From assembly GCA_014324045.1 (NCBI GenBank), contig JACOMY010000004.1, positions 62,001 through 126,000 on the forward strand: a DNA stretch of 64,000 bases. Reading direction: 5' to 3'. Under the pieces are notes generated by a model, which had not been told where the DNA came from, searched no databases, and saw only the letters and a program-made list of their open reading frames with translations. Positions 40,970-50,460 of this stretch are shown here, one piece after another; the stretch's first letter is position 1, and each line of letters begins with the position of its first letter. The stretch is from Rhodospirillales bacterium. GTDB taxonomy: Bacteria > Pseudomonadota > Alphaproteobacteria > Kiloniellales > JACOMY01. The position numbers were made by a program, and so were the translations under genes.

Positions 40970-41884
40970 ATGGCCCTTCGCCTGGGTATCGTCGGCGTCG
41001 GCAAGATCGTGCGCGACCAGCACCTGCCGGCACTGGCAGCGAGCGGCGACTTCGACCTGGTTGCCGCGGCCAGCCGCAATGCGACAGTCGAAGGCCTCGC
41101 CAACTTCAAAACGCTTGAGGCCCTGCTGGCCGAGGGACCGGAGGTAGACGCGGTGGCGCTCTGCATGCCGCCCCAGGTCCGCTTTGCTGCTGCCATGACG
41201 GCAATCGCCGCCGGCAAGCATGTGTTGTTGGAGAAACCCCCGGGGGCTGGCCTCAGCGAAGTCGCGATTCTCAACGAGGCCGCCGAGGCCGCCGGTGTGA
41301 CTCTTTTCGCCTCCTGGCACTCGCGCCATGCCGCCGGGGTGGCGGAAGCCCGCCGTCTACTGGCGGAACGCCGAGTGACCGGGTTTGCCATTGCCTGGAA
41401 AGAGGACGTGCGCCGCTGGCACCCCGGCCAGGCCTGGATCTGGGAGCCCGGCGGTCTGGGTGTCTTCGACTCCGGCATCAATGCGCTTTCGATTGCCACA
41501 GAGATACTGCCGGGGCCCTTGATGCTGCGTGCCAGCCGGCTACTCTTTCCCGCCAACCGTCACGCGCCGATCGCCGCCGAGCTCACCTTCGGCGGCATTC
41601 CCGGCACGGCAGTCTTCGACTGGCGTCAGACCGGTCCTCAGATCTGGGACGTTGCGGTGGAGACCGAGGAAGGGCCGGTGCTCTTGACAAGGGGCGGCAG
41701 CTGTCTGTCTGTCGACGGCAAGCTGGGGGAGGCTATGCCGGACCGAGAGTATGCCGGCCTCTACGCCCATTTCGCTGTTTTGATTGCCAGGAACGAAAGC
41801 GATGCCGATCCGCGCCCGCTCCGCCTGGTGGCAGATGCTTTCCTGCTGGGCGAACGGATCGAGATCGACAGCTTCAACGAGTGA
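40970..41884 (+). CDS. Gfo/Idh/MocA family oxidoreductase, probably D-galactose 1-dehydrogenase type
   Basis: 304 residues. N-terminal Rossmann fold LGIVGVGKIVRDQHLPAL and the EKPPGAGL motif mark the family (the catalytic Lys is in this EKP). The overall sequence, with SWHSRHAAGV and WKEDVRRWHPGQ, resembles D-galactose 1-dehydrogenases, which oxidise galactose or arabinose to the lactone with NAD(P). No other sugar genes adjoin. It starts four bases after the lysS stop and ends 14 bases before the GST start, so the three genes are probably co-transcribed. Confidence 0.85.
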   Translation: MALRLGIVGVGKIVRDQHLPALAASGDFDLVAAASRNATVEGLANFKTLEALLAEGPEVDAVALCMPPQVRFAAAMTAIAAGKHVLLEKPPGAGLSEVAILNEAAEAAGVTLFASWHSRHAAGVAEARRLLAERRVTGFAIAWKEDVRRWHPGQAWIWEPGGLGVFDSGINALSIATEILPGPLMLRASRLLFPANRHAPIAAELTFGGIPGTAVFDWRQTGPQIWDVAVETEEGPVLLTRGGSCLSVDGKLGEAMPDREYAGLYAHFAVLIARNESDADPRPLRLVADAFLLGERIEIDSFNE

Positions 41885-41898
41885 GGAGGATTGCCCCC

Positions 41899-42531
41899 AT
41901 GAAGCTCTATCATTTCGGTCGGGCCCCCAATGCCCGGCGGGCCCGTGTTTTCTCCGCCGAAAAGGCTATCGATCTGGAGTTGATCGAGGTCGACCTCGGC
42001 TCGCGCGCGCAACTGAACCCCGACTACGCCCACAAAAACGTAATGGCGGAGGTTCCGGCATTGGAACTGGACGACGGTACGCTCGTCACCGAGTCCAATG
42101 CAATTTGCCGCTATCTGGAGGGCATCCAGCCGGAGCCCGCGTTGTTCGGTACGACTCCGCTGGAGCAAGCGCAGATCGCCATGTGGGATCGCCGTGTCGA
42201 GCTGCACGGTTTCCTCGCCGTCACCGAGGGCTTCCGCAACGGCAACGCCTTCTTCAAGGATCGGGCGTTAACCGGCCCGATCGACTATCCGCAGATTCCG
42301 CAGCTGGCGGAGCGCGGCCGGAAGCGCTTTGCGGCCTTCCTCGATCTCTTGGAGACCCGCTTGGGCGAGAGCGACTATCTCGCCGGACCCACCTTCTCCA
42401 TCGCCGACATCACCGCTGCGATCACCTGCGACTTCGCCCGCGTCATCAAGATGGGGCCGCCTTTCGAGGGCCATCCGAAGCTGCAGGCTTGGTTTGAGCG
42501 GATCATGTCGCGCCCCTCGATGAGCGCTTAG
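41899..42531 (+). CDS. glutathione S-transferase family protein
   Basis: 210 residues. N-terminal thioredoxin-like domain (MKLYHFGRAPNARRARVFSAEKAID) with the glutathione contacts VPALELDDG and ESNAICRYLE, then a helical C-terminal domain with the ITAAITCDFA / FSIADI N-capping region. GAGGAGG precedes the ATG. Cytosolic; substrate unknown. A second, distant GST is at 52678-53292. Confidence 0.9.
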   Translation: MKLYHFGRAPNARRARVFSAEKAIDLELIEVDLGSRAQLNPDYAHKNVMAEVPALELDDGTLVTESNAICRYLEGIQPEPALFGTTPLEQAQIAMWDRRVELHGFLAVTEGFRNGNAFFKDRALTGPIDYPQIPQLAERGRKRFAAFLDLLETRLGESDYLAGPTFSIADITAAITCDFARVIKMGPPFEGHPKLQAWFERIMSRPSMSA

Positions 42532-42743
42532 GGCTGCGGGAAAAGATCGAGGCCACAGGTAAGCGGACCAACCGCGCGCACCTTTCTCACAGAAGTACTT
42601 TAAAGAAACATTGGCCGAGTACCCGATGCCTGGAGCGAGTGCGTCTTCGCCAAGGTGCAGAGGTACAAACCTCTCGTGCGTCACGAGACTTCTATCGATC
42701 TATCCGATTGTTGTTTCCGAGTTAGAAATACCTCCGGTGGGCG

Positions 42744-43064
42744 TCTTCCAGCGGCAGCAAAGAGTACTGAAATCAGGAACGATCCAGTCCAACCCAAGCA
42801 GCTGCTACAAGCTCTCGACAAACCCAGTCGTCTGTCTCAGCGGCATCCCAAACAAGACCTTCAAGATCAGGCGAGTCTCGATCGCCGCATCGCTGAATTG
42901 CCGCCACCGCTCCCCTTTGCCGGTCGGCAGTGGCGATCAGATCCTGTCGGGATCAAACCAGATCGATAGCAAACCGCGCAGCTTCAACGCGGTCTTGTAA
43001 GTCGACCGGTTCAGGGGCTCAGCGGTTCTGTGGTCTTGTACCTCGTTGGGGACCGACTGTGCAT
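42744..43064 (-). mobile_element. IS5-family transposase remnant, N-terminal part only
   Basis: Minus-strand reading from the ATG at 43062-43064 (SPTRYKTTEPL, then after a small insertion STYKTALKLRG, WFDPDRI, FSDAAIETRLILKVLFGMPL, RQTTGFVES, LGLDWIVPDFSTL) matches the N-terminal 100 residues of IS5-type DDE transposases. It contains a frameshift and two in-frame stops (after PDRI and after GFVESL). The catalytic domain and both terminal inverted repeats are absent. It is the only clear insertion-sequence trace in the window. Confidence 0.8.
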
Positions 43065-43409
43065 AATTTACAGCTATCGAATCGGGCACATCGCTGTGCG
43101 GCCGGCAGACAAGGGTGCATAAGCCTAAGCGATCGGCCGCCCGCGCGACGGAAGGATCACGAAGAGCCACACCCAGAGCGCCCCCGCACAGTCGGCCCAC
43201 CGGCTTCCCGATGACGGGCTGCCCGACTATCGGGCAGCCGGAGTTCTGCCGGAAGGCTTGCCGCCAACTAGCCTCCTGCTTGGCGACAAGGCCCACGACG
43301 CGATAAGCTGTGCCGCTCAATATGACAAGCTTGCCCGCAGCTCCCTCGCTGCAGTCTCCAGCACCGCTACCCTATGCTATTACTTGTCGAATACTTATCA
43401 AACCTAACC
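43065..43409. other. intergenic with one strong hairpin
   Basis: 345 bases between the transposase relic and the end of atpF. A perfect 9-bp stem, GGCTGCCCG (43217-43225) with CGGGCAGCC (43231-43239), encloses a 5-base loop. No T-run follows on either strand, so its role is unclear; it may end the atp transcript. The AT-rich stretch 43375-43410 directly follows the atpF stop. Confidence 0.5.
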
Positions 43410-43892
43410 TTAATTCAAATGACGGCTAATCTCGTCGATTGAGGCGTCGATCATCGCTCCTGAGCGGGCCTCGTTCAGTTTGGCGCGAATCAGGTCGATG
43501 GAAGCCGCGATAGCGGCGTCGACCGCACCGGATTGAACGGCGCGCAGTGCATTAGCCTCGGCCTGAGCGATACGATCCATCGCCAGCTGCTCGCGCCGCT
43601 CCAGGGAGATCTTGAGTTCTGCCAGCTGCTGGCTGCGGATCTCTTCCGCCTTCGTCTTGGCATGGGCCACGATCCGCTCAGCCTCGGCCAATGCGTCGCG
43701 CTGCTTACGCTTGTACTCGGCCAAGGTCTTCTCGGCTTCGACTTTGAGGGCCTCGGCTTCGTCTATTGCCTGTCGGATCTTCTGCACCTTGGCGTCAAGA
43801 CCGGCAACGATGCCGCTGCCACCCTTCCAGACGATCAAGGCGATCAGGACGATCAGTGCGATCCAGAGATAGAGATTGGGATCGTTCGGCAT
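43410..43892 (-). CDS. atpF: F0F1 ATP synthase subunit b
   Basis: 160 residues: one N-terminal membrane span (LYLWIALIVLIALIVW), then a long charged helix rich in Ala, Glu and Lys that forms the peripheral stalk. The ATG overlaps the stop of the b' gene by one base (TGATG). It is the last gene of the F0 operon; F1 genes are not in the window, as usual for alphaproteobacteria. Confidence 0.93.
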   Translation of the reverse strand: MPNDPNLYLWIALIVLIALIVWKGGSGIVAGLDAKVQKIRQAIDEAEALKVEAEKTLAEYKRKQRDALAEAERIVAHAKTKAEEIRSQQLAELKISLERREQLAMDRIAQAEANALRAVQSGAVDAAIAASIDLIRAKLNEARSGAMIDASIDEISRHLN

Positions 43893-44386
43893 CAGGACGC
43901 CGCTCCAGCGGTTGCACGCTCGACAGCTGCCTTAGCATCAGCCTCGCTTGGTACGAGACCTATCAGCTTCTCGGTCGTCAGACCGGCAGCGGCCACGGCA
44001 ATTTCCTGCAGATAGCTACGGGCTTCCGCCTCGGCCGCGGCGATACGCGCCTGAGCGGCCTGAACCTTTTCATTCAGATCCTTCTCGAAAGTGGCGGTCT
44101 CGGCCTCAAGCTGTTGACGTGTGGCGCCGGCCGCCTCGTGCAGGATCTGGCTGGCTTCGGCGCGGGCTGCGGCCAAGGCCTTTTCATAGGCAGCAACAGC
44201 CTCTTCCGCTTCATCCTTGAGGCTCTGCGCCCGGGCTAGATCGCCCTCAATCTTGTTGCTTCTCATCTCTATCACCCCGCCCACCTTCGGCAGGACGACC
44301 TTGACAAAGGTCAGATAAAGCAGTCCGAAGACAACGAGTAGCCAGAAGATCTGGCTAGGTGCCGTCGACATATCAAATTGAGGCAT
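43892..44386 (-). CDS. atpG: F0F1 ATP synthase subunit b'
   Basis: 164 residues. Membrane span SQIFWLLVVFGLLYLTFVKVV followed by stalk helix, the pattern of the b' subunit found in alphaproteobacteria and phototrophs; it pairs with b as a heterodimer. The ATG at 44384-44386 has GGAGGG upstream; ten extra upstream codons are not family-like. Some annotations call this gene atpF2 or atpF'. Confidence 0.92.
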   Translation of the reverse strand: MPQFDMSTAPSQIFWLLVVFGLLYLTFVKVVLPKVGGVIEMRSNKIEGDLARAQSLKDEAEEAVAAYEKALAAARAEASQILHEAAGATRQQLEAETATFEKDLNEKVQAAQARIAAAEAEARSYLQEIAVAAAGLTTEKLIGLVPSEADAKAAVERATAGAAS

Positions 44387-44511
44387 CGCATCCCTCCGCT
44401 GTTTCACGGCACACAACCCGAAGGATCAAGGTAGCCCCTGTCCGGTCCGTTACCAGGAATTGCTTCCTTCTGGGTCCGGTCCCCCGATTGGAAGCGGGCC
44501 AAGAATTCGTC

Positions 44512-44739
44512 TTAGGCGACAAAGAGGAGCATCAGGGAGATCAGCAGCGCAAAGAGGGCGATAGCCTCAGTGACTGCGAAGCCGATCCAGATGTTGGCGC
44601 CAATCTCGTCCTTGGAGGCCGGGTTGCGCGCGATTGCGCTGAAGAAGGACGACCAGACGTTTCCGACACCGATACCGGCGCCGATCATGCCCATGGCGGC
44701 CAGGCCCGCACCGATCAGCTTTGCAGCATCTGCTTCCAT
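44512..44739 (-). CDS. atpE: F0F1 ATP synthase subunit c
   Basis: 75 residues forming a two-helix hairpin. The glycine-rich first helix (GMIGAGIGVG), the polar loop RNP (38-40) and the proton-carrying E58 in FAVTEAIALF are all in place. It builds the rotor ring. The ligand set around E58 shows no sodium-type pattern at a glance, so a proton-driven ring is likely. Confidence 0.97.
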   Translation of the reverse strand: MEADAAKLIGAGLAAMGMIGAGIGVGNVWSSFFSAIARNPASKDEIGANIWIGFAVTEAIALFALLISLMLLFVA

Positions 44740-44815
44740 AACTCTCTACTCCTCTGAACAGCGACCGAACGGTCGTTCGATGATTAAGGGAAAACCCGCC
44801 GGCGTTTCTGCCGCC

Positions 44816-45610
44816 TTAGTGCATGTGGATGGCGTCGTGCAGGTAAACGCAAGTCAGGATGGTGAAGACATAGGCTTGCAGGACAGCGACCAGCAGTTCC
44901 AGCGCGGTGATGCCGACCAGCACCGCCAGCGGCAGGATTCCACCGACCACGCCCAGCAAAATGACGAAGCCGGCCAGGATCTTGAACAACACATGGCCGA
45001 CCGTCATGTTCGCGAAGAGACGAACCGACAAGCTGATAGGGCGCGAGAGATAGCTGACCACCTCAATCGGAATCAGGATAACGGCCGTCCATGCCGGCGC
45101 CCCTTCCGGGAAGAAGAAGCGGAAGAAGTGCCAACCGTGACGCATGAAACCGATCACCGTCACCGTGACAAAGATGAGGATCGCCATCAAGAAGGTCACG
45201 ACGATCTGCGCGGTCACTGCAAAGGACCCGGGGATCAGCGCGAGTGTGTTGGCGAAGAGGATGAAGACGAAGAGCGTGAAGATAAAGGGGAAGAACGGCC
45301 GCCCCTCGTTGCCGACGTTGTCGCGCACCATGCTGGCGACCAAGCCGTAAAGCCCTTCCGCAACCACCTGGAGGCGAGTCGGCACGATGGCACTGCCGCG
45401 CATGGCGAACAGGAGGAAGCCGGTCGCGACGACTGCTGAGATCACCATCCAAAGCGAGGCGTTGGTAAAGGAAAGATCCAAACCGAAGATGAAGATATCG
45501 ACGTTGCCGATCTGGCGAACCTCGAACTGTTCCATCGGATGGAACGGAGATTCGTGGACCTGCTGCTCCAACTCTTCGCCGATGCCGCCGCCGTTGCTGT
45601 CAGACGCCAC
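44816..45610 (-). CDS. atpB: F0F1 ATP synthase subunit a
   Basis: 264 residues. The essential arginine helix is readable as LSVRLFANMTVGHVL. The start is a GTG at 45608-45610 with GGGGAG seven bases upstream, giving VASDSNGGG; the later ATG (MEQFEVRQIG) is the common family start, and the GTG form adds 25 residues. It carries the proton half-channels. Confidence 0.94.
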   Translation of the reverse strand: MASDSNGGGIGEELEQQVHESPFHPMEQFEVRQIGNVDIFIFGLDLSFTNASLWMVISAVVATGFLLFAMRGSAIVPTRLQVVAEGLYGLVASMVRDNVGNEGRPFFPFIFTLFVFILFANTLALIPGSFAVTAQIVVTFLMAILIFVTVTVIGFMRHGWHFFRFFFPEGAPAWTAVILIPIEVVSYLSRPISLSVRLFANMTVGHVLFKILAGFVILLGVVGGILPLAVLVGITALELLVAVLQAYVFTILTCVYLHDAIHMH

Positions 45611-45697
45611 GTCGGAACTCCCCTTAATGGTCGAAGGCCCTGCCAACGCGAGCCTTCGCGCAACTCCATGTACTCCGCACTGCCCGGACGAGGCCGC

Positions 45698-46033
45698 TCA
45701 CCCCTTCTCCCCTTCCTCCAGTCGCCGCTTGCGCTCCGCCTCCAGGCTCTTAGCCGTGCGGATCACATTCATCAAGGCGGCTCCCGATCCTAAGAAAAAG
45801 AACAGTATCAAACACCAAGGAGACGTACCAAGCCAGTAGTCGAGCACAATGCCGATCGCCACCCCGACCGCCAAGCCGGAAATCAAGTCCACCGCCACCC
45901 GAAAGCCTGCCGCCGCACCGTTTGAGTCGATCAGTCGCCTTGGCTTCCCCTGCTCGCCTCTGTGACGCTGACGTGCCGCCTCCAGGCGCACTTCCAGACT
46001 GCGAAGATCTTCTTGGTCGCCGGGACCTTTCAT
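45698..46033 (-). CDS. atpI: ATP synthase assembly protein AtpI / AtpZ family
   Basis: 111 residues with two membrane spans (VAVDLISGLAVGVAIGIVLD and WCLILFFFLGSGAALMNVI). Position ahead of atpB and the hairpin topology identify it as the AtpI/AtpZ protein, which helps c-ring assembly or magnesium entry in some bacteria. The ATG at 46031-46033 has GGAAGGG upstream. It leads the operon atpI-atpB-atpE-atpG-atpF. Confidence 0.88.
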   Translation of the reverse strand: MKGPGDQEDLRSLEVRLEAARQRHRGEQGKPRRLIDSNGAAAGFRVAVDLISGLAVGVAIGIVLDYWLGTSPWCLILFFFLGSGAALMNVIRTAKSLEAERKRRLEEGEKG

Positions 46034-46300
46034 CGTTCCCTTCCGACCGCCCCTCACAGTGACGCCAACTTTAAGAAGGCCGGTCTTGGGCTGTCAAGCC
46101 GAGCAGCTTGCCGTTGCCTTCTGAGTTGCCCCAGTGCGACAATGGAGCCGTTGTTTGACGCAGATCAAGGCTCGATGGGGCAGCCTGCATAAGATTTCGA
46201 GTCCGACAACCTGGACTTATAAGGACGGCGATGGAGCCCGCGTGAGATTGTGCTGGGCCGGCACCGCCCGAACGGACACTTAAGACTGCTGGGAGGACCG

Positions 46301-47092
46301 ATGGCTCATACTGTTGAAGAAGCGGATACACCCAAGCGTATCGTCGTCAAGACCATCGATACCGAAGCACCCTGGCGCTGGCTCAGTGCGGGGTGGAACG
46401 ATCTGGGCAAGGCGCGAAGCGTGGGTCTGACCTACGGCTTCATCTTCTCGCTGGTCTCATTCGTGCTGACCGTAGGGCTTTGGGTGACAGACAACATGGG
46501 CTTTCTGCCACCGCTGGCGGCAGGTTTTATGTTGGTCGCACCGATGCTGGCCGTCGGGCTTTACGAGACGGCGCGCCGCATCGAGGCCGGGGAGCCCGTG
46601 ACCCTGGGCAGTGCATTGGTCGTCTCCACCCGTTCGCCGTTGCAGCTGGCCTTCATGGCGGTGCTGCTGACGGTGATCATGCTGGCCTGGATGCGCGTGG
46701 CCTTGCTGCTCTTCGCACTCTTTATGGGAACCAACCACGTCCCGCCGCCGGAACTGCTAATGACAGAGCTGCTCTTGACCCGGCACGGCATTGCCCTGCT
46801 CATCGTCGGCAGCGCCGTGGGCGCGGTTCTGGCCATGGTGGTCTTCTCGATCTCCGTGGTCGGTGTGCCGCTGCTGATGGTGCGCGAAGTCGATGCCTTC
46901 ACCGCGATCTGGACCAGCCTGCTGACGGTCAGGCACAACTGGACGGCCTGCCTACTGTGGGCCTGGCTGATCGCCTTGCTGTCGGCCGCCGGCATCGTTA
47001 CCTTCTTCGTCGGCATGATCGTGACCTTCCCGCTGCTGGGCTTTGCAAGCTGGCACGCCTATAGTGAACTGGTAGGCTTGGAGGGAGAGTAG
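46301..47092 (+). CDS. DUF2189 family integral membrane protein
   Basis: 263 residues with about six membrane spans. The WRWLSAGWNDLGKA segment before the first span and SWHAYSELV at the end are typical of DUF2189 proteins, which have been linked by context to respiratory genes but have no fixed function. GGGAGG precedes the ATG. Divergent from the atp operon. Confidence 0.85.
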   Translation: MAHTVEEADTPKRIVVKTIDTEAPWRWLSAGWNDLGKARSVGLTYGFIFSLVSFVLTVGLWVTDNMGFLPPLAAGFMLVAPMLAVGLYETARRIEAGEPVTLGSALVVSTRSPLQLAFMAVLLTVIMLAWMRVALLLFALFMGTNHVPPPELLMTELLLTRHGIALLIVGSAVGAVLAMVVFSISVVGVPLLMVREVDAFTAIWTSLLTVRHNWTACLLWAWLIALLSAAGIVTFFVGMIVTFPLLGFASWHAYSELVGLEGE

Positions 47093-47302
47093 CGCGCGCA
47101 GGGAAAGGGGGCCTGCGCCCTGAGCTTCCCCAAGGTTTCCGGCGACGAGGCAACGCTGGGAGGAAACGATGGGGAGGAGCCTGACGCGTCGGCTCGAGTC
47201 GTTCGATCGACCCGCGATAGAACTGCCGAAACAACGCCTAGCGTGCTGGCTCATAGATGGGGGGAACGGCAGGCGGCAAGGCTTTGCTGCGGCATGGTGA
47301 GA

Positions 47303-50071
47303 TCAGTGCGCCTCCGCCCAGGATCGGCCGATGCCCATGTCGGCGACCAAGGCGACGGAGAGCGCTACCGCCGGGGCCGCCGCCGTCTCCATGACCTTGC
47401 AGACCAGCACAGAAGTCTCCTCCAACTCTGCTTCTGCCACCTCGAAGATCAGTTCGTCGTGCACCTGCAGCAGCAACTGGGCGGAAAGGCCGGCGGCCTC
47501 AAGCGCCGGCGGGATGCGGATCATCGCCCGCTTGATGATGTCGGCGGCCGTGCCCTGGATCGGTGCGTTGATTGCGGCACGCTCGGCGAAAGAGCGGCGG
47601 GCCGGATTCTTGTCCTTGATCGCCGGAGTGTGGATCTTGCGGCCGAAGAGGGTCTCGACGTAGCTCTGCTCGCGCGCGGCGGCCTTGACGATCTCCATGT
47701 ATGTCTCGATCTCGGGATAGCGCGCGAAGTACGCTTGGATGTAGGCCTTGGCCTCGGCCTGCGGGATGCGTAGATTGTTGGCTAAGCCGTAGGATGAGAT
47801 GCCGTAGATGATGCCGAAGTTGATCGCCTTGGCTTTGCGCCGGGTCTCGCCGTCCATCTCCTCCAGTGGCACATCGAAGACTTGCGAGGCGGTCTTGGCA
47901 TGGATGTCCTGGCCTTGGGCGAAGGCTTCCTGCAGTGCCGGCACGCCCGCCATCGCGGCGGTCAGCCTGAGTTCGATCTGGCTGTAGTCGACGCTGAGCA
48001 ACTTGCAGCCCGCCTTAGCGACGAAGGCCCCGCGGATCAGGCGGCCGGTCTCGGTGCGGACCGGAATGTTCTGCAGATTGGGATCGGAGGAAGAGAGCCG
48101 CCCGGTGGAGGCCACCGCCTGGCTGTAGGAGGTGTGAACCCGCCCGGTCTCCGGATTGATCCGCTGCCGCAGCGCATCGGTGTAGGTCGATTTCAGCTTC
48201 GCCAACTGGCGCCAGTCCAAAACCTTTGCTGGCAGGTCATGCCCCAGCGCGGCCAAGGACTCCAGCACGTCGGCACCGGTTGCATAAGCACCGGTCTTAG
48301 TCTTCTTCACAGCGGTCGAATCGATTCCCATCTCGTCGAACATGATCTCGCCCAGCTGCTTTGGGCTGCCGATTGCGAAGGGCCGTCCGGCCAAGTCGTG
48401 GATCTCGCGCTCCAAGATCGCTAGCCGGGCCTCGAAGTCGCCGGATAGCTGCTTCAGTTTGGCCCGGTCGACCTTGATCCCGCAGATCTCCATCGCCGCC
48501 AGTATCGGCACCAACGGCCGCTCCAAGGTCTCGTAGACCGTGGTTACCTTGGCCGCCGCCAGGCGGGGCTTCATGACCTCGTGCAGCTTCAAGGTGATGT
48601 CGGCGTCCTCGGCGGCATAGGCCAGGGCCTTGTCCAGCGGCACCCGGTCGAAGGTCACTTGCTTCTTGCCTCTGCCAGCCACCTCGCCGAAGGGGATCGG
48701 CTTGTGCCCCAGATGCAGTTCCGACAACTCGTCCATGCCGTGGCCATGCAGCCCCCCCTCCAGCACGTAGGAGAGCAGCATGGTGTCGTCGATCGGCGCC
48801 ACGGCGATGCCCTGACGGGCGAAGACCAGCATGTCGTACTTGATGTTCTGGCCGACCTTCAGGACGCCGGGATCTTCCAGAAGCGGCTTCAAGGCGGCGA
48901 GCGCGTCAGCCAGGGGGATTTGCGGCGGCATCTCGGTCGTTAGGTCCAAGGTCCCGCCGTCCGGTGCCAGCTTGCCGTGCTGCAGGGGGATGTAGCAAGC
49001 CTTGCCGCCCGGAAGCGCCAGCGAGATGCCAACGAGATCGACCTGCAGGGCATCCAGCCCCGTGGTCTCGGTATCGACGCCGACCACACCCAGGTCCTGC
49101 GCGCCTGCGATCCATGGCTTGAGGGCTTCCAGATCCTGAACCAAGCTATAACTGGGCTCGGCGGCCATCGGCTCCACTGCCGCCTCGGCAGCACCGCCGT
49201 TCCAGCGCTCGGCCAAGCGGGCGAGGACGGAGCGGAACTCGTAGCGCTCCAGAAAGACCCGGAGCGCGTCGTTGTCAGGCTCCTTCAAAACAAAGCTTTC
49301 GAGCCTGTCATCCAGCGGAACGTCGTCCTTGAGGGTAACTAAGCGCTTGGAGATGCGCGCCTGTTCGGCATAGGTCCGCAGGTTCTGACGGCGCATGGGC
49401 TGCTTGATCTCGCCCGCCTTCTCCAGAAGCGTTTCCAGATCGCCATAGGCCTCGATCAGCTGTGCCGCAGTCTTGATGCCGATCCCCGGCACTCCAGGCA
49501 CATTGTCCACGGAATCGCCGGCCAGCGCCTGTACGTCAACCACTTTCGCCGGCGCGACACCGAATTTCTCTACCACTTCGGCCGGGCCGATTTGGCGCTG
49601 CTTCAGCGGGTCCAGCATGGCGACACTGCCGCCGACCAGCTGCATCATGTCCTTGTCGGAGCTGATGATCGTCACGTCCCAGCCGGCCTCGCGCGCCCGG
49701 CGGCTCAAGGTCGCGATGATGTCGTCGGCCTCAAAGCCCTCCATCTCCAGACAGGGCAAACCGAAGGCGCGGGTGGCCTCGCGCACCATGGCGAACTGCG
49801 GGCGCAGATCCGCCGGCGGCTCCGGCCGCTGGGCCTTGTAGGCGTCGTAGATCTCGTTGCGGAAGGAGGTCGAGGAATGATCGAAGATCACCGCCAGGCC
49901 GTCGCACTCGCTGTCGCGCAAGAGCTTGATCAGCATGTTGGTGAAACCGAAGACCGCATTGGTCGGCACGCCTCCGGAAGTCGAGCGCCGCGGAATCGCG
50001 TAATAGGCCCGGAAGATGTAACCCGAGCCGTCGACCAGATAGAGATGCCTGGGCGCCGCGCTGTCGCTCAT
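47303..50071 (-). CDS. polA: DNA polymerase I
   Basis: 922 residues with all three activities. 5'-3' exonuclease N-terminus (LVDGSGYIFRAYYAIP, EGFEADDIIATL), a 3'-5' proofreading domain with acidic ligands visible (VDTETTGL, NIKYDMLV, YAAEDADITLKL), and polymerase motifs A (SVDYSQIELRL), B (RRKAKAINFGIIYG) and C (QVHDELIFEV). The start at 50071 (MSDSAAPRH) fits the family; 17 upstream codons do not. It follows a small zinc-finger gene by eight bases. Confidence 0.98.
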   Translation of the reverse strand: MSDSAAPRHLYLVDGSGYIFRAYYAIPRRSTSGGVPTNAVFGFTNMLIKLLRDSECDGLAVIFDHSSTSFRNEIYDAYKAQRPEPPADLRPQFAMVREATRAFGLPCLEMEGFEADDIIATLSRRAREAGWDVTIISSDKDMMQLVGGSVAMLDPLKQRQIGPAEVVEKFGVAPAKVVDVQALAGDSVDNVPGVPGIGIKTAAQLIEAYGDLETLLEKAGEIKQPMRRQNLRTYAEQARISKRLVTLKDDVPLDDRLESFVLKEPDNDALRVFLERYEFRSVLARLAERWNGGAAEAAVEPMAAEPSYSLVQDLEALKPWIAGAQDLGVVGVDTETTGLDALQVDLVGISLALPGGKACYIPLQHGKLAPDGGTLDLTTEMPPQIPLADALAALKPLLEDPGVLKVGQNIKYDMLVFARQGIAVAPIDDTMLLSYVLEGGLHGHGMDELSELHLGHKPIPFGEVAGRGKKQVTFDRVPLDKALAYAAEDADITLKLHEVMKPRLAAAKVTTVYETLERPLVPILAAMEICGIKVDRAKLKQLSGDFEARLAILEREIHDLAGRPFAIGSPKQLGEIMFDEMGIDSTAVKKTKTGAYATGADVLESLAALGHDLPAKVLDWRQLAKLKSTYTDALRQRINPETGRVHTSYSQAVASTGRLSSSDPNLQNIPVRTETGRLIRGAFVAKAGCKLLSVDYSQIELRLTAAMAGVPALQEAFAQGQDIHAKTASQVFDVPLEEMDGETRRKAKAINFGIIYGISSYGLANNLRIPQAEAKAYIQAYFARYPEIETYMEIVKAAAREQSYVETLFGRKIHTPAIKDKNPARRSFAERAAINAPIQGTAADIIKRAMIRIPPALEAAGLSAQLLLQVHDELIFEVAEAELEETSVLVCKVMETAAAPAVALSVALVADMGIGRSWAEAH

Positions 50072-50079
50072 CGCGCCGG

Positions 50080-50265
50080 CTAGCCTTGGCGCAGCACGAA
50101 GCGGCGGTCGCAGTAGCCGCACTCGACCCAGCCGCGACCCCGCATGTTGAGCCAGATCTTCGGATGGCCCAAAGCACCGCCGCCGCCATCGCAGGAGACG
50201 ATCTCGCTGTCCACCTCGATCACTTCCGGCGCTTCTGCCTCCGGCGGCGCGTCGTTCTGTGCCAT
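50080..50265 (-). CDS. zinc-finger protein, CHCC type (PF10276)
   Basis: 61 residues. One Cys (IVSCDGGGG), a His in LGHPKIWLNM and VECGYCDRRFVL give the CHCC zinc site. The family includes the small NDUFS6-like proteins of bacteria and mitochondria tied to complex I; here it sits directly upstream of polA on the same strand, an arrangement seen in other alphaproteobacteria. Confidence 0.9.
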   Translation of the reverse strand: MAQNDAPPEAEAPEVIEVDSEIVSCDGGGGALGHPKIWLNMRGRGWVECGYCDRRFVLRQG

Positions 50266-50460
50266 CGCTCGTTCCTCGTTTCGCTAGGCCCCGTTTCGCT
50301 AGGCTCTAGCGGAGATCCGGATCCTAGGCCTGCAAGCCTCGGCATTCAATCGAGCCGGGGCCGCCTGCGTCGCATTTTCCCAACTCCGGAGCATGTCGCT
50401 TGCCGCAAGCCTCGGGTCCCGCCACCTTATGCGGCGCCAACGGAGCGAGGTTTCAGGTCC

